Assembly (NCBI GenBank): GCA_965200615.1
Contig: OZ241377.1
Coordinates: forward strand, 2,852,001 to 2,916,000
Source of the DNA: Bin5 sp965200615
Lineage (GTDB): Bacteria > Chloroflexota > Anaerolineae > Caldilineales > Caldilineaceae
Length of the DNA stretch: 64,000 bases
Direction of reading: 5' to 3'
A program made the translations under genes and the position numbers. Position 1 is the first letter of the stretch; the number at the start of each line of letters is the position of its first letter. A model generated the notes under the pieces. That model saw nothing but the letters and a program-made list of their open reading frames with translations, was not told the DNA's origin and made no database searches. Shown in pieces: positions 62,427 to 64,000 of this stretch.

Positions 62427-63233
62427 TTACCAGTGCATGACCCAGCCACTGTCAACGTTTATGGCCTGGCCGGTGATATTGCGGGCGTGTTCCGAGGCCA
62501 GAAAAACGACGGTGGAAGCGATCTCCTCCTGGGAGACCAGACGGCCCAAAACCGCCAGCCGGCCGATCTTCTCGGTGCACCATTCCTCGTAGGTGGGCCT
62601 CTCGTCCTCCGGCAGGTCGGCGGTCGAGAACTTATGGATGCGCCTTTGGAGCGGTGTGTCGACCATGCCTGGGCAGATGGCGTTGGCGCGGATATTGTAG
62701 GCGGCAAAATCCTTGGCGGCAATCTGCATGAAACTGAGCACGGCCGCCTTGGATACGCTGTAAGGGGGATCGGTCTGCGACCCGATCTGGCCGGATACGG
62801 AAGAGAAAAAGAGGAAAGTGCCTTGTCGCCGAGCGATCATGGGCGCGTAGAAGGCGTGGGCTGTGTTGACCGCGCCGAGCACATTGACTTCGTGGACGCG
62901 GGGCCAGTCGGAGGGCTCCAGGTTCCAGAACGGGAAGCCGCCTTTGCCTGAATCGATGCCAACTGTGAACACAACGTGGCGTACGGGTCCGAGTTCCTGT
63001 TCAACGCGCGTCGCGGCCGCCTGCAACGCGGCAAAGTCGGTTACGTCGACCTGCGCGGAAAATGTTTCGACGTCGTGAGAGGCGGCTTCCTGGGCCACAT
63101 CAGTCACGACCGGATCGCGATCGAGCAGCGCCACGCCGGCCCCTTCGGCCGCGAAGGTCTTTGCGATCATCCGGCCCATTCCGTTAGCGCCGCCGACCAC
63201 GACGGCGACCTGTCCTGCGAGTTCCAGGTTCAT
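62427..63233 (-). CDS. SDR family oxidoreductase (cluster 2)
   Basis: 268 aa classical SDR with an intact active site: VGGANGMGR cofactor motif (13-21), LLDRD with Asp for NAD preference, NVLGAVN, FFSSVSG with the Ser, and PPYSVSKAAV carrying the Tyr-Lys pair. C-terminal NVDSGWVMHW. It reduces or oxidises a small alcohol or keto group with NAD(H). First gene of the SDR-E1-E1-E2 set and, by position, the counterpart of the lysine-less SDR at 30752. Its preserved YxxxK contrasts with that protein. Ribosome-binding site GGGAAAA is weak. Confidence 0.9.
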   Translation of the reverse strand: MNLELAGQVAVVVGGANGMGRMIAKTFAAEGAGVALLDRDPVVTDVAQEAASHDVETFSAQVDVTDFAALQAAATRVEQELGPVRHVVFTVGIDSGKGGFPFWNLEPSDWPRVHEVNVLGAVNTAHAFYAPMIARRQGTFLFFSSVSGQIGSQTDPPYSVSKAAVLSFMQIAAKDFAAYNIRANAICPGMVDTPLQRRIHKFSTADLPEDERPTYEEWCTEKIGRLAVLGRLVSQEEIASTVVFLASEHARNITGQAINVDSGWVMHW

Positions 63234-63460
63234 TGTTTTCCCTTATTCCAATACCGCAAAAACTACAATGATGGAAGGCCTATACCAGAACCAGACTTGC
63301 TCGCGAATCCGGCTGGATTCCTACGCTCTTTTCAAGCCTCCAGCCCGCTAAATCCTGTATTAACTCAAGACTTGACGAAACCAAAGAAGGGCTGCCTCCC
63401 CGTCCTTCAAAGTAATCTCGTCCACTTGGCGACTATGCCTGATAGAATTCCGCAGTTGAG

Positions 63461-63764
63461 TCAATTGATCGAAGCAGTAAGCCGTTGTTGACCGTCTAGC
63501 ACAATGTAATCTGGTGTGCCGTTATTCCCCTTATAGCCGTAAATGGCCTCGCATGCTAAGGCATCGAAGTTTTCCGCCTTGCCTTTCCAAAGCAAGAGAC
63601 TACCTACTGTAGTAGTCCAGAAAAATTGAACGCATCAGAGCACTAATGTCCCAAGGCTCCCACTCGAATTCTCGTTGGAAGTCAGGAATTACGTAGCGCC
63701 CTTGTCTTAGATAGTCCACTAACGTAGACAAGCCAACGTGGTCAGGTTTCTGTGCATCTCTCAT
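63461..63764 (-). pseudogene. DUF262-family (GmrSD/ParB-like nuclease-associated) gene remnant
   Basis: From an ATG at 63764 the minus strand reads MRDAQKPDHVGLSTLVDYL, then GRYVIPDFQREFEWEPWD, the conserved IPxFQRxYxW motif of DUF262 proteins, then stops at 63600-63602. In the next frame the domain continues without a gap: GSLLLWKGKAENFDALAC and PDYIVLDGQQRLTAS, ending at a stop (63461-63463). DGQQRLT is the invariant second motif. One inserted base in the TACTACAGTAGG stretch near 63606 explains the shift. Only the N-terminal ~100 residues remain of a family usually above 300 aa. Rest of 63234-63833: nothing recognised; it is lower in GC than its surroundings. Confidence 0.8.
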
Positions 63765-63833
63765 ATCAGTTTTCTCATTCCAAATTCGCTACCTGAATGT
63801 GGAAGACTAAGGATCATTCGCCTAGATTCGCTC

Positions 63834-64000
63834 TCAAGGTTCCGCCCCAGTGCGGTTTGCCTGCGCACGCGGGGTCAGGTCGAACTGCGTCGCATGGCCG
63901 TTGAAGAAGCGGTCCAGTTCATCCACCATCAGGGTAAAGAAGCCCTGGTGGCCTGTGGGGCCCCCGAATGCGCCGATGTGGGGACTGAGGAAAACGTTTG
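63834..64000 (-). CDS. D-isomer-specific 2-hydroxyacid dehydrogenase, C-terminal end (runs off the window)
   Basis: The minus strand from the window edge encodes 54 residues ending at a TGA (63834-63836): NVFLSPHIGAFGGPTGHQ, in which SPHIGA contains the catalytic His of the family, then MVDELDRFFNGHATQFDL and an LTPRAQANRTGAEP tail. Only the last part of the gene is inside. It is transcribed towards, and lies upstream of, the SDR-E1-E1-E2 genes, the same position that the dehydrogenase at 29759 occupies in cluster 1. The rest must be read from the adjoining sequence. Confidence 0.82.
   Translation of the reverse strand, partial: NVFLSPHIGAFGGPTGHQGFFTLMVDELDRFFNGHATQFDLTPRAQANRTGAEP

Overview
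The window reads as part of the chromosome of a GC-rich, heterotrophic member of the Chloroflexota, probably Anaerolineae/Caldilineales-like. This is inferred from the style of the lipoprotein leaders (LAAC followed by Ala/Pro/Glu-rich linkers), the many CUT1 sugar importers without a local ATPase, the large GT-C membrane proteins, and the many enolase-superfamily, Gfo/Idh and SDR enzymes. No rRNA or tRNA is present, so the placement is tentative. Nearly all genes have a Shine-Dalgarno-like sequence, and GTG starts are common.

Layout. 1-6.5 kb: a glutamine-synthetase-family enzyme, a sugar isomerase/epimerase, a Gfo/Idh oxidoreductase, a MenC/NSAR-type enolase and a DUF429 protein. 6.6-14 kb: glnS, then a uronate/sugar-acid island (fructuronate-reductase-like SDR, uronate isomerase, ketoglutarate-semialdehyde-type dehydrogenase, galactonate-dehydratase-like enolase). 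14-20 kb: housekeeping genes (rpsT with promoter and terminator; PHP-alr-nth operon; aspS), with an unannotated, strongly structured RNA between aspS and the PHP gene that looks like 6S RNA. 20-25 kb: a beta-propeller protein and sugar importer 1, whose first permease is greatly enlarged. 25-28 kb: PIG-L deacetylase, ferredoxin, 2-hydroxyacid dehydrogenase. 28.5-35 kb: enolase, 2-hydroxyacid dehydrogenase, SDR, and an E1-alpha/E1-beta/E2 2-oxoacid-dehydrogenase-type complex. 35-45 kb: sugar importers 2 and 3 with a rhamnonate-dehydratase-like enolase and a luciferase-like oxidoreductase; the binding protein of importer 3 carries a frameshift. 45-57 kb: a Gfo/Idh oxidoreductase and four very large GT-C-type membrane proteins, with a decayed IS5-family element between the third and fourth. 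57-64 kb: a second E1/E1/E2 complex with its own SDR, an HpcH/HpaI aldolase and an M24 peptidase, a DUF262 gene remnant, and the end of another 2-hydroxyacid dehydrogenase.

How the genes work together. Most of the window is a sugar-acid and uronate scavenging region: importers bring oligosaccharides or monosaccharides in, Gfo/Idh, isomerase and SDR enzymes oxidise or epimerise them, enolase-superfamily dehydratases make 2-keto-3-deoxy acids, and aldolase or thiamine-dependent complexes would feed the carbon to acyl-CoA. The most interesting pattern is that the order 2-hydroxyacid dehydrogenase - SDR - E1-alpha - E1-beta - E2 occurs twice, about 30 kb apart and on opposite strands. Both E2 proteins carry two tandem E3-binding domains, and neither cluster has its own E3. 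I propose this as a repeated, possibly undescribed, catabolic module; its substrate cannot be read from the sequence.
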